From Alteromonas sp. RKMC-009 (GTDB lineage: Bacteria; Pseudomonadota; Gammaproteobacteria; Enterobacterales; Alteromonadaceae), in contig NZ_CP031010.1 in the NCBI RefSeq assembly GCF_003584565.2, forward strand, positions 2,790,001 through 2,854,000: a stretch of 64,000 nt of DNA, in the 5' to 3' direction. Of the stretch, positions 38,407 through 45,081 are shown in pieces. The notes beneath the pieces are model-generated. The model was not told where the DNA came from and did no database searches. It saw nothing but the letters and a program-made list of their open reading frames with translations. The translations under genes were made by a program, and so were the position numbers. Each line of letters starts with the position of its first letter. The stretch's first letter is position 1.

Positions 38407-38658
38407 ATGGCAAATACAAGTTTAACGTTGGGTAAACATTGGGAATTATTCATTAAGGAAGAAGTAAAAAGTGGCAGATATGCGTCAGCCAGTGAGGTTG
38501 TCAGAGATGCTTTGCGTACATTGGAAGCAAAGAAAAATTATCAGCAGACCGTTCGGGAGCATCTCATTGAAGCTGAAAAAAGCGGTTTCAGTGAGTTGGA
38601 TCGCGATAGTCTTCTCAAAGAGATAAAACAAACATTACAACGGAATGACAAATTATAA
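38407..38658 (+). CDS. parD: Type II antitoxin, ParD/CC2985 family
   Basis: The 83-residue antitoxin has the ParD ribbon-helix-helix N terminus (MANTSLTLGKHWELFIKEEVKSGRYASASEVVRDALRTLE) for DNA binding and a C-terminal tail (TVREHLIEAEKSGFSELDRDSLLKEIKQTL) that wraps the toxin. The start at 38407 was chosen because the protein family begins there and GGGA lies upstream; a longer in-frame extension to 38224 would cross the palindromic operator. It overlaps the toxin gene by 14 nt. The pair sits 30 bp outside the left attachment site of the integrated element. Confidence 0.93.
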   Translation: MANTSLTLGKHWELFIKEEVKSGRYASASEVVRDALRTLEAKKNYQQTVREHLIEAEKSGFSELDRDSLLKEIKQTLQRNDKL

Positions 38659-38944
38659 GATTTCAAATAAAGCAGAAAAGGATATCCGGGGCATATATTT
38701 ATACGGATTTCAGCGATTTGGTGAAGCCAGAGCCGATGCTTACTACAAAGCCTTGTTTGAACGCATAGAGCAAATTGCAACACATCCCTACCGGTATCCG
38801 AAGGCGACGAATATAAGACAAGGCTACCGTAAGTCGGTTATTGCTAGTGAAACCATCTATTACCGCATTGCCGGAAATGATACAGTTGAAATTATGGCTG
38901 TGCTGAGGCGACAAAATATCCGGGATAATCTAGATGGACAGTAG
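38645..38944 (+). CDS. parE: Type II toxin, ParE/RelE superfamily
   Basis: The 99-residue toxin shows the ParE pattern: YKISNKAEKDIRGIYLYGFQRFGEARADAYYKALFERIEQIATHPYRYP, GYRKSVIASETIYYRIAGNDTVEIMAVLRRQNI. ParE toxins poison DNA gyrase; the family also contains mRNA-cleaving RelE proteins, but the N-terminal helices here are ParE-like. Its start lies inside parD, the usual coupled arrangement. It ends 31 bp before the tRNA-derived repeat at 38976. Confidence 0.93.
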   Translation: MTNYKISNKAEKDIRGIYLYGFQRFGEARADAYYKALFERIEQIATHPYRYPKATNIRQGYRKSVIASETIYYRIAGNDTVEIMAVLRRQNIRDNLDGQ

Positions 38945-38975
38945 AAATTGAATTTAAAGTTGGTGCCTGGATATT

Positions 38976-39023
38976 TGGTGCGTCTACCCTGACTCGAACA
39001 GGGGACCTCTACCATGTCAAGGT
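38976..39023. repeat. attL: 48-bp copy of the 3' part of tRNA-Val
   Basis: This stretch is identical over 48 bp to 49932-49979, the 3' part of the intact tRNA-Val(GAC) gene including CCA, T arm and part of the anticodon stem. It breaks off after CAAGGT and is not a functional tRNA. It marks the left end of the integrated element. Confidence 0.93.
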
Positions 39024-39162
39024 TATTTCAATGATTAACCATATAAACAACTAAAAACATAGGGAAACCACAAAACCAACAAAAACAACAACTTAAATAT
39101 TAACCTTAGACCTCTACATGTTTTAGGTAGTATTTGATTGTATTTAGTTATTCATCCATAAT

Positions 39163-39187
39163 GTTCCCACTTCGTTCCCACTTTTGG
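39163..39187. repeat. Candidate left arm-type integrase site
   Basis: Two TTCCCA hexamers 11 bp apart, the second continuing as TTCCCACTTTTGG. The same arrangement, 19 of 25 positions identical, recurs at 49858-49882 near the other end. It also lies just upstream of the integrase start. Confidence 0.6.
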
Positions 39188-39200
39188 AAAAGTTAGCGAT

Positions 39201-40574
39201 ATGGCGAAAACTAGTGACACCTCAATCTCTAAAACATCCGCTGCCAAATTCATAAGTTCAGCAGTTAAAGACGCAGAACTCAGCTGTGAGAAGATCAAGG
39301 GATTCCATCTAAGGAAAACACAAAGGGGCGGTACCTGGCGCATTCGCTATACAGACTTTTCTGGCAAGGTTAGAAAACTCAGTTTAGGAAAATATGTTGA
39401 TGGCACTACTGATCGTATTAGTGCCACGCAGGAAGCACTGAATTACCGAAATGAACTTAACAAAGGCTTCGACCCTAAACAGGAAATTGATGCTCGGAAA
39501 AAAGCATTTGTAGAAGAAGATTCTAGCCGTGACAGTAGATTAGTTGGAACTTATCTGAATGGGCCATACACGCGACACCAGGCTACTAAAGAGAACGGCG
39601 GCAAGCACACACTAGATATTATCAAAAGAGCTTTCACCAGCTTTCTTGATAAACCTATGAATGAAATTTCCAAGGTCGACATTCACCAATGGCAGGAAGA
39701 TTACACAAATAGCCGAATTGACAAACAAACCAAGGAAGTTCAGCCGCGGTCTTACGAAACTGTTAGCCGGGCTTACTCAGCATTTAAGACAATGCTACGC
39801 CACGCCTACAAAAATAAAGTGATCGACGCTTTCCCTTTGGCAGAAGTTAGCCTTATAGAAATGAGTGCTTCAGAGAAAGAGGCCCTTCACAATAAAGAGT
39901 CGGTCAAGCGAAGAATGCTGACCGAATCAGAGATAAAAGGTCTTAACCGGGGCTTAGAGGTTTACAAGCAGCAGCTTATCGACGGAAGAGAGAATAGCCG
40001 TAATCACGGCAAGTCTCACCTACCCTCTTTTAAAGATGTAGCATATCCAAACTGGTTCTTCCCGTTCTTCAGGCTTGCGGCATACACCGGAATGAGACCC
40101 GGTGATCTTTATTCTCTTCAATGGCACCAGCTTAACCTTCAATTCAAACGGCTTGTGAAAGTGCCAAACAAGACACGCCATCACAAAAGCCCAGCCAAAT
40201 TGGATATACCTCTTAACGAAGGAATCGTAAATGTAATGCTTGCATGGAAAGAGCAGATCCGGCCAAACGCAGAAAACGCCCTAGTATTTCCTTCTCCGGT
40301 AACTGGCAACGCTTTGTCTAAGGACGCACACGAAAAGCCTTGGGCTAATGTCTTGCGACTTGGCGAAGTAGAAGCAAAGCTGGACTTTTATTCATTAAGG
40401 CATCACTACATCAGCAAGCTTGTATCTAACGGCACCCCGCTTTTTACTGTTGCCAGGCTAGCCGGTCACAAGTCCACAAAGATGATTGAAGAGCATTACG
40501 GCCACCTTTCGCCACATCACGCAGCTGAAGCGCTGGATTCGATTTCAGCAGACTTTCAAGAGGCCGCATTATGA
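39201..40574 (+). CDS. int: Tyrosine recombinase (integrase) of the element
   Basis: The 457-residue integrase has an N-terminal arm-binding region (HLRKTQRGGTWRIRYTDFSGKVRKLSLGKY), a core-binding SAM-like domain (about 115-215) and a catalytic domain with AAYTGMRPGDLYSLQW (Arg I), FYSLRHHYISKLV (Arg II region), LAGHKSTKMIEEHYGHL (His and the nucleophile Tyr). It lies 177 bp inside attL and reads away from it, as expected for a tRNA-targeting integrase. Its stop overlaps the next gene as ATGA, so they are coexpressed. The P4-like style fits the tRNA 3'-end target. Confidence 0.93.
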   Translation: MAKTSDTSISKTSAAKFISSAVKDAELSCEKIKGFHLRKTQRGGTWRIRYTDFSGKVRKLSLGKYVDGTTDRISATQEALNYRNELNKGFDPKQEIDARKKAFVEEDSSRDSRLVGTYLNGPYTRHQATKENGGKHTLDIIKRAFTSFLDKPMNEISKVDIHQWQEDYTNSRIDKQTKEVQPRSYETVSRAYSAFKTMLRHAYKNKVIDAFPLAEVSLIEMSASEKEALHNKESVKRRMLTESEIKGLNRGLEVYKQQLIDGRENSRNHGKSHLPSFKDVAYPNWFFPFFRLAAYTGMRPGDLYSLQWHQLNLQFKRLVKVPNKTRHHKSPAKLDIPLNEGIVNVMLAWKEQIRPNAENALVFPSPVTGNALSKDAHEKPWANVLRLGEVEAKLDFYSLRHHYISKLVSNGTPLFTVARLAGHKSTKMIEEHYGHLSPHHAAEALDSISADFQEAAL

Positions 40575-41368
40575 GCTTTAAAATTCCCGAAGTTCTGAAC
40601 TGGTCCTTAACCAATCATAGTTACGACCTGATGGATTATTTAGATAAGCCGCAAATAATCTATCCTGATTTGTGGAGGAAATTTACAAGCCAAAATCCTC
40701 TTACAGAGAAATTTTGGCGGTTAGCTGAAGCGTTCGTGACAACAGGTAACTTTGTTCACCCAAATTTTGGTTGGAAGCTGTTTTTGCAACAAATTGAGAT
40801 TGGATACACCGGGCTAGACCACTGGAGCCAAAAAACACCAGATGAGCGAAATTCGCATTTGAACGAGTTAGCCACGCTCAGCAAAACTCTAGCAAAAAAG
40901 ATTGCAGTTACTCCGTTAAATCACGAGACACTGAAACTTTTTAATCATGAAGTTTATTACGCTGAAGCGGCCAGAAGGCAAAACACAAAATTACTTGAAG
41001 CTGAGCTGCCACATGACCGAAAAATAGAAACTCTAGGCTTTCATGCGCCAACTCTGGAACACTTCTTATCAGACTTAGCTGAATTGCTCAAAAGCTATTC
41101 TGAACGAGAACATGTGAGCGTTTCCAAAGTAAATGCTGATGATTCTAACGTAACCTATTTCGTGAGAAGCATTTCGGACTTCCTAGTCACAACTGGTGAG
41201 AAGCCTAGGCATGAGCTTGTAGCACTGAGTGCCGGCATAGCATTCGATTTGGATTTCGACACAGAAAATGTGCGAACGAAGTTAAAGAGATACTCAAGAT
41301 CTGACCGGCTCCAGGAAAACGAAAAATACAACAAACTAATCTTCCAGGCATACAATCCAGTGACATAG
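40571..41368 (+). CDS. Unknown protein coupled to the integrase
   Basis: I do not recognise this 265-residue protein. It is soluble, without a signal or membrane segment, mostly helical by composition, with many aromatic residues in the first 110 residues (NWSLTNHSYDLMDYLDKPQIIYPDLW, LAEAFVTTGNFVHPNFGWKLF) and a basic C-terminal end (VRTKLKRYSRSDRLQENEKYNKL). Its start overlaps the integrase stop by 4 nt (ATGA), so it is translated with the integrase. Roles in recombination control, immunity or helper-phage interference are all possible; none is shown. Confidence 0.75.
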   Translation: MSFKIPEVLNWSLTNHSYDLMDYLDKPQIIYPDLWRKFTSQNPLTEKFWRLAEAFVTTGNFVHPNFGWKLFLQQIEIGYTGLDHWSQKTPDERNSHLNELATLSKTLAKKIAVTPLNHETLKLFNHEVYYAEAARRQNTKLLEAELPHDRKIETLGFHAPTLEHFLSDLAELLKSYSEREHVSVSKVNADDSNVTYFVRSISDFLVTTGEKPRHELVALSAGIAFDLDFDTENVRTKLKRYSRSDRLQENEKYNKLIFQAYNPVT

Positions 41369-41370
41369 AT

Positions 41371-41405
41371 GGGACAAAACCCACCATTTAATTAAATTTT
41401 GTCCC
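41371..41405. promoter_or_regulatory. 9-bp inverted repeat upstream of the AlpA-like gene
   Basis: GGGACAAAA and TTTTGTCCC, exact inverted arms 17 bp apart, 60-94 bp before the AlpA-like start and just after the preceding stop codon. No T run follows, so an operator is more likely than a terminator. Confidence 0.45.
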
Positions 41406-41464
41406 TCTCCTATCGTTTGAAGTTTTTGGTTTACTTAAACCGTCAAAACGCAGGAGATACAAAA

Positions 41465-41695
41465 ATGACACCAAACGATACAAATACCGAGTTAAAGCTT
41501 TTACTAAGCAACAATGAGGCAGCTACTGCTTTAAATATTGCCCCTATTACTTTAAGAATTTCAAGAAGCACTGGTTCACTTCTTGGGGTGCCCGCTCCGA
41601 AACACATCAAGTTTGCTAAGGCCGTACGTTACCGATTAAAAGACATACAAGAATGGCTAGACGCCTTAGACACAGATGGAAAGGAGGGTATGTGA
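41465..41695 (+). CDS. AlpA-like helix-turn-helix protein (regulator/excisionase)
   Basis: The 76-residue protein is a small MerR/AlpA-type winged-helix DNA binder: LLLSNNEAATALNIAPITLRISRSTGSLLGVPAPKHIKFAKAVRYRLKDIQEWLDAL. In P4-like satellites AlpA activates or assists excision. The start follows CAGGAG at the right distance; an earlier in-frame codon (41399) lies in the inverted repeat. The stop overlaps the next start (TGATG), making it the first gene of the early operon. Confidence 0.85.
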   Translation: MTPNDTNTELKLLLSNNEAATALNIAPITLRISRSTGSLLGVPAPKHIKFAKAVRYRLKDIQEWLDALDTDGKEGM

Positions 41696-41967
41696 TGGAG
41701 AACGTTATCCCAAACTTTATCCGCAATGCGAGAAAGCGTTTTGAAATTTTTGGCGCCGGCCTATCACCTAATGATCTGAAAATGGTCGCAGAGAAGAACC
41801 ATGAAGATGCTTTAAATCACATAAAAGCAGAAGCAGCCAACTACAAATTACTTACTCAGGAGCTGGAAAACTCTGAACAGCGTCTAACGGCTTTACGGCT
41901 ATTTATAGCTGAGAACTTCGAGCAACTTATTGAAGCAGAAAACCAGATGGCAGAACGGGAGCAATAA
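41695..41967 (+). CDS. Small phage-type protein, coiled coil
   Basis: A 90-residue protein I do not recognise. The strong ribosome-binding site AAGGAGGG lies at the end of the AlpA-like gene, and the start overlaps its stop. Residues 30-85 form a likely coiled coil (KNHEDALNHIKAEAANYKLLTQELENSEQRLTALRLFIAENFEQLIEAENQ). It lies in the early operon, so a replication or regulation accessory role is plausible but unproven. Confidence 0.75.
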   Translation: MENVIPNFIRNARKRFEIFGAGLSPNDLKMVAEKNHEDALNHIKAEAANYKLLTQELENSEQRLTALRLFIAENFEQLIEAENQMAEREQ

Positions 41968-41968
41968 C

Positions 41969-42343
41969 ATGAAAAATGAAGCCACCCCTAAGAGCGGCAA
42001 CACTGAAATGAGCACTTCAGATAATACCGCAATCAAACCACCAATCAAGAAAGAACTTTGTTTGGCTCTGCTTATTCAGCGAGGCCAAAAAGGTATCACA
42101 CAACCAGAGGCATACACTGCCTATCATGAGTCATGTCTTCATACGTCGATAAGCACCCTACAGCAACAGCATGGCCTGCAGATTAACCGGCTACCAGATA
42201 AGGAAACCATTGTTCACTACAGGCAGAAAGCTTTCAGCCGCTATTGGCTGGCTGATAACAATCAGATTGAGAAGGCTACTAACCTGCTTAATTACTATCG
42301 TTCTAAGCGTGGTTTAGCACCAATTACCCAGGATGCAGCGTAG
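41969..42343 (+). CDS. Unknown early protein, possible DNA-binding domain
   Basis: A 124-residue protein without a confident family. The middle (KKELCLALLIQRGQKGITQPEAYTAYHESCLHTSISTLQQQHGLQINRLPD) looks like a helix-turn-helix of the kind found in small prophage regulators, and the C-terminal part is basic and aromatic. The start at 41969 has GGGAGC upstream, 1 bp after the previous stop. Its stop codon lies in the stem of a stable hairpin. Confidence 0.7.
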   Translation: MKNEATPKSGNTEMSTSDNTAIKPPIKKELCLALLIQRGQKGITQPEAYTAYHESCLHTSISTLQQQHGLQINRLPDKETIVHYRQKAFSRYWLADNNQIEKATNLLNYYRSKRGLAPITQDAA

Positions 42344-42357
42344 CCCTTCGGGGCTAC
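42340..42357 (+). other. UUCG-tetraloop hairpin between early genes
   Basis: GTAGCCC-TTCG-GGGCTAC, a 7-bp stem closed by the very stable TTCG loop, spans the previous stop codon and lies just before the GAGGGGG ribosome-binding site of the initiator gene. There is no T tail; it may protect mRNA or set relative translation. Confidence 0.6.
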
Positions 42358-42370
42358 TTGAGGGGGCATT

Positions 42371-43123
42371 ATGTGCGTTGAATTAGTTATAAGGGCGCTT
42401 CATACACAGATTCCTAAACCAGCAGGATCATCTGTTCAATCGCTTAAATTGATTCTCACCTTATTGTGTGAACATGCGAACAGCGATGGTGGCTCTTGCT
42501 TCCCTTCTCACAAGCGTTTAAAGCAATTTTCAGGTATGGGAAATGATGCCGTTAATAATGCGCTGAAGGCCCTGCAGGAACTTGGATTCATAAAAAAGAA
42601 GAGGACACAGTCCTCAAATCAGTATTTGATTTGCGTTGAAAAGCTAACTGCAGAAATTCCCAGAATCCTAAGAGCGGAATCCCATACTCCGGTAACCGGA
42701 ATCTCAGAATCCGATAACCGGAATTCCAGATTCCCGAATTCAGGAAACGAACCTGTCATTAAACCTGTCATTAAACCTGTCATTAAACCTGTCATTAAAC
42801 CTGTCATTAAACCTGTCAAGGAACCTGTCAAGGAACCTGTCATAAAGAATCACTCCATACCTGATGATTTTACTGTAACTGATGAAATGAAAAGTTGGTT
42901 TGCAGAAAAAGGGTTCACCTTGGATATACAGGAAGAGACAGAGGAGTTTATTGAATACTGGAAATCAGAAGGCGGCAAAAAGAAAAACTGGCAATTGACC
43001 TGGAAGAACCGCATGAGGGATCAGCAAAAAAGATATGGCACCAGCAAACCCAAAAGAGCAACGAAGGCCAGACCTGAAAACTTTGCAAATAAAGATTATG
43101 GCGAAACAAAGGTGAATTTCTAA
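42371..43123 (+). CDS. Phage replication initiator, O-like (HTH_36 N terminus)
   Basis: The 250-residue protein has a winged-helix N-terminal domain (about 20-90: LKLILTLLCEHANSDGGSCFPSHKRLKQFSGMGNDAVNNALKALQELGFIKKKR) like the origin-binding domain of phage replication proteins, a repetitive Val-Ile-Lys-Pro linker encoded by 12-bp tandem repeats, and a C-terminal part (DDFTVTDEMKSWFAEKGF, KKKNWQLTWKNRMRDQQ) resembling DnaT/O-type loader-binding domains. It would bind the iteron-like repeats inside its own gene and recruit the DnaC-like loader encoded next. Strong GAGGGGG ribosome-binding site; its stop overlaps the loader start. Confidence 0.85.
   Translation: MCVELVIRALHTQIPKPAGSSVQSLKLILTLLCEHANSDGGSCFPSHKRLKQFSGMGNDAVNNALKALQELGFIKKKRTQSSNQYLICVEKLTAEIPRILRAESHTPVTGISESDNRNSRFPNSGNEPVIKPVIKPVIKPVIKPVIKPVKEPVKEPVIKNHSIPDDFTVTDEMKSWFAEKGFTLDIQEETEEFIEYWKSEGGKKKNWQLTWKNRMRDQQKRYGTSKPKRATKARPENFANKDYGETKVNF
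42666..42731. repeat. 22-bp iteron-like repeats inside the initiator gene: candidate origin
   Basis: Two adjacent 22-bp units (42688-42709 and 42710-42731) agree at 18 of 22 positions and share TAACCGGAAT; a more degenerate unit stands in register at 42666-42687. The period is not a multiple of three, so the encoded protein is not repetitive: the repeat is kept at the DNA level, as expected for origin iterons within an O-type gene. Confidence 0.6.
42752..42847 (+). repeat. 12-bp tandem repeats encoding a VIKP linker
   Basis: Eight 12-bp units: five of CCTGTCATTAAA, two of CCTGTCAAGGAA, then a variant CCTGTCATAAAG. They encode repeats of Pro-Val-Ile-Lys / Pro-Val-Lys-Glu, start 20 bp after the iterons, and could change number by slippage without frameshift. 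Confidence 0.9.
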
Positions 43124-43914
43124 TGCGATACAAAAAACAAAAAGTCACATGCGCAACTCATGGTGAAATGGAAGTTGATGTTCATCTAAGGCCTGATGGA
43201 ACCCCTTGGTGTAAAGCTGAGTGCCCTATTTGCTTAGAAGCTAGGCACAAAAAGCAGCTGGAAGAAGAAAGGCGCATAGAGGCACAGGAGCGCAAGGAAC
43301 AAGCCCTGAAAAGCAGGCTTAGCACGCTGGCTATCCCGAAGCGCTTCAACACGGCTAGATTCGATAACTACCAGGTGGGAAGCAAACAGCAATCAGCGTG
43401 TCTGAATATTTGCAGAGACTATGCAAGCACCTTTGAAAAGCATAGAGAGCAAGGCACTAGCTTATTACTGCTAGGCTCAGTCGGAACAGGCAAAACGCAC
43501 CTTGCCTGTTCAATAGGCCGGACAGTAGTTGAAAGCGGCTTTCATGCCCGATATGTGACACTGGCAGAGATAATCGGCGATATTCGCGCCACATGGTCAG
43601 GCACAATTACCCGCCGCTGTTCAACGTGGGGAATTGAAGAGAAGTTGACGGAAAGAGATGTTCTAGATGCCTATGAGCAATGCGACTTGCTTATCATTGA
43701 CGAAATAGGCGTTCAGTCAGGAACGGATAACGAGAGAAACATTATTTTCGGGATAATAGACGCTCGTTACCGTGAAATGTTGCCGACCATAGCAATATCG
43801 AACCTGAATGAATCTGAGGTTGCCAGCCTGATCAGTGAACGCTCTGTTGACAGATTAAAGCAAGGTGGCGGCACACTTGCTTTCAACTGGCACAGTTACC
43901 GGGGCGCGGCTTAG
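43123..43914 (+). CDS. DnaC-like helicase-loader ATPase
   Basis: The 263-residue protein is a phage DnaC/IstB-type AAA+ ATPase that would load the host DnaB helicase. Seen: a cysteine cluster near the N terminus (C10, C30, and CPIC at 34-37), LLLLGSVGTGKTH (Walker A, about 118-125), a DLLIIDEIG Walker B (about 188-196), and the sensor region AISNLNE, with SVDRLKQGGG resembling an arginine-finger segment. It starts on the stop codon of the initiator gene. The pair makes a compact replication module. Its end overlaps by 4 nt the convergent RHH gene. Confidence 0.92.
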   Translation: MRYKKQKVTCATHGEMEVDVHLRPDGTPWCKAECPICLEARHKKQLEEERRIEAQERKEQALKSRLSTLAIPKRFNTARFDNYQVGSKQQSACLNICRDYASTFEKHREQGTSLLLLGSVGTGKTHLACSIGRTVVESGFHARYVTLAEIIGDIRATWSGTITRRCSTWGIEEKLTERDVLDAYEQCDLLIIDEIGVQSGTDNERNIIFGIIDARYREMLPTIAISNLNESEVASLISERSVDRLKQGGGTLAFNWHSYRGAA

Positions 43915-44102
43915 TTGCTTTGCCCTAATTTCATTCTGCAGGCATCTTTAACCCACTCTGAAAAGCTGTCCGGCTTCCCACTATCAGTACAGTTCCTGGC
44001 ATGGTCGATTTGCTCAATCATGTCATCTGGAAACCGGATGAATTTTTTTGTGGAACCTGGGCGATCATCACCCCATTTATTTTTTGTTTTTTTCTCTTGC
44101 AT
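43911..44102 (-). CDS. Ribbon-helix-helix (Arc-like) regulator of the element
   Basis: A 63-residue protein with a basic N terminus and an RHH fold: STKKFIRFPDDMIEQIDHARN (strand and first helix) then SFSEWVKDACRMKL (second helix). It is the only leftward gene in the early region and is probably the repressor of the element. The ATG at 44102 abuts the first of two palindromic operators, with no clear ribosome-binding site, so the mRNA may be nearly leaderless; a TTG start at 44117 would lie inside the operator. Confidence 0.78.
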   Translation of the reverse strand: MQEKKTKNKWGDDRPGSTKKFIRFPDDMIEQIDHARNCTDSGKPDSFSEWVKDACRMKLGQSN

Positions 44103-44103
44103 G

Positions 44104-44147
44104 TTGGTGCGCACCAATGTAGTTTAAAAAATGTCTGGTGCGCACCA
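44104..44147. promoter_or_regulatory. Twin operators TGGTGCGCACCA
   Basis: The 14-bp perfect palindrome TTGGTGCGCACCAA (44104-44117) and the 12-bp TGGTGCGCACCA (44136-44147) have centres 31 bp apart, close to three helical turns, in the divergent region between the RHH gene and the rightward genes. Likely binding sites of the RHH protein. Confidence 0.72.
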
Positions 44148-44193
44148 CTTTACACAACAAATTAGAAACTGACAAACGAGAAGGATTTTAGAA

Positions 44194-44406
44194 ATGAACA
44201 ATGCAACATCTAGTACAAGCAAGTTGGACCTGGCAGACAAGCGTTCAGCCAGTATTGCGAAAGCATTGGGCCTTGTTGCTATTTTGGGAGAGGCATCAAA
44301 GTCACCGGATGCTTTGACGGATAAAGACATGTCTAGTGCGTTATGGGCAATTGAAGATATTCTTCGTGAAGCAGCTGATGCTGACCACGCTTTAGAAACT
44401 GAATAA
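44194..44406 (+). CDS. Small unknown protein of the element
   Basis: A 70-residue, acidic, helical protein with AAGGA about 8 nt upstream of its start. It contains DLADKRSASIAKALGLVAILGEAS and LWAIEDILREAADADHALE; Alteromonadales prophage regions often hold similar short acidic proteins near regulators. It lies just right of the twin operators, so it is probably under their control. No function can be assigned. Confidence 0.65.
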   Translation: MNNATSSTSKLDLADKRSASIAKALGLVAILGEASKSPDALTDKDMSSALWAIEDILREAADADHALETE

Positions 44407-44417
44407 GGGGATTCATT

Positions 44418-44624
44418 ATGCAACCTGTAGCCGTTAAATCATTAACTGAAGTTCAAGAGCCTGATATCAGAGATATCGGTTTGCGGTCAGTTGAGGAATT
44501 AGCCAGGGGCCTCCGTCTGTATTTGGATGAGCGTGCTTCTAATATACCAACGGAAAATTTAAGCGTTATTGATGCAATTCTTTCTCAGATCATAGTGGAG
44601 AGCAGCCAGTTGAACACCAACTGA
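44418..44624 (+). CDS. Small unknown protein of the element
   Basis: A 68-residue protein with AAGGGG upstream, 11 bp after the previous gene and in the same operon. It has two predicted helices (LRSVEELARGLRLYLDERAS and LSVIDAILSQIIVESSQL). It is followed by a terminator, so it ends the early rightward unit. Not recognised. Confidence 0.65.
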   Translation: MQPVAVKSLTEVQEPDIRDIGLRSVEELARGLRLYLDERASNIPTENLSVIDAILSQIIVESSQLNTN

Positions 44625-44642
44625 TTGCAATGGAACCAAACA

Positions 44643-44668
44643 AACCGTCCACATCAGGGCGGTTTTTT
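44643..44668 (+). terminator. Rho-independent terminator ending the early region
   Basis: Stem AACCGTCC / GGGCGGTT (8 bp, one G-T pair) with a 6-nt loop and a T run, 18 bp after the last early stop codon. A second hairpin, ACTTACC / GGTAAGT followed by TTTTT (44675-44700), may back it up. Confidence 0.85.
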
Positions 44669-45025
44669 GTTTCTACTTACCCGAATAAAGGTAAGTTTTT
44701 ACCCATTGTCGGGTAAAGAATCCTTATATCGAGACTGTTCTGTCCTGAAAACGGGACAGGCAACTTGAGGTTAGTACGACTTAAACGAGTATTGAAAGAA
44801 AGTGTGTCATATGCGTGACACGGAGCATTTCGAAAATTGATGTATATCCATTAATTTCATTGAGTTAGAGGGTTTTTGGGGTTTTCCAATAAGGAACACA
44901 CCAGAGTCACAGGCATGGACAGAATATAATTCACAAAAAGCTATTAAAACCCACATTTAATACTGTTAAATGCCATTTTTGCAGGCTTTTATACCCCAAA
45001 AGTCTATAAAACACACAATTAAACA
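44669..45025. other. Noncoding stretch between early and late genes of the element
   Basis: About 360 bp with no plausible gene. At 44675-44717 four copies of TTACC or its complement alternate in orientation (ACTTACC, GGTAAGT, TTTACCC, GGGTAAA), forming two overlapping hairpins. The remainder is very AT-rich. It could carry a packaging or late-activator site; nothing decisive is seen. Confidence 0.5.
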
Positions 45026-45053
45026 TTGATACTGTATATAAAGCCAGTATAAT
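45026..45053 (+). promoter_or_regulatory. Late promoter with embedded LexA (SOS) box
   Basis: TTGATA (45026-45031), a 16-bp spacer and a perfect TATAAT (45048-45053) make a strong sigma-70 promoter. From 45030 to 45049 lies TACTGTATATAAAGCCAGTA, which matches the 20-bp E. coli LexA consensus at 17 positions and has the essential CTG-N10-CAG. LexA bound here would block the promoter, so the capsid operon should be switched on by DNA damage. Confidence 0.75.
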
Positions 45054-45081
45054 TAAAAATGCTCACACACGTTGTGAAACG

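Noticed and set aside
38961..38985. Short repeat TGGTGC just before attL as remains of a second attachment site
   Set aside because: Only 6 bp match the tRNA end, too little to support an older insertion.
42619..42843. Leftward reading frame encoding repeated Met-Thr-Gly-Leu across the tandem repeats
   Set aside because: It is an artefact of the 12-bp repeats of the initiator gene on the other strand, with no ribosome-binding site.
42666..42847. Repeat cluster as a possible CRISPR array
   Set aside because: Units are contiguous 12- or 22-bp repeats without unique spacers and lie within a coding gene.
44968..44990. A second LexA-like site (CTG then CAG) upstream of the late promoter
   Set aside because: The half-sites are 16 bp apart, not 10, so it does not fit LexA.
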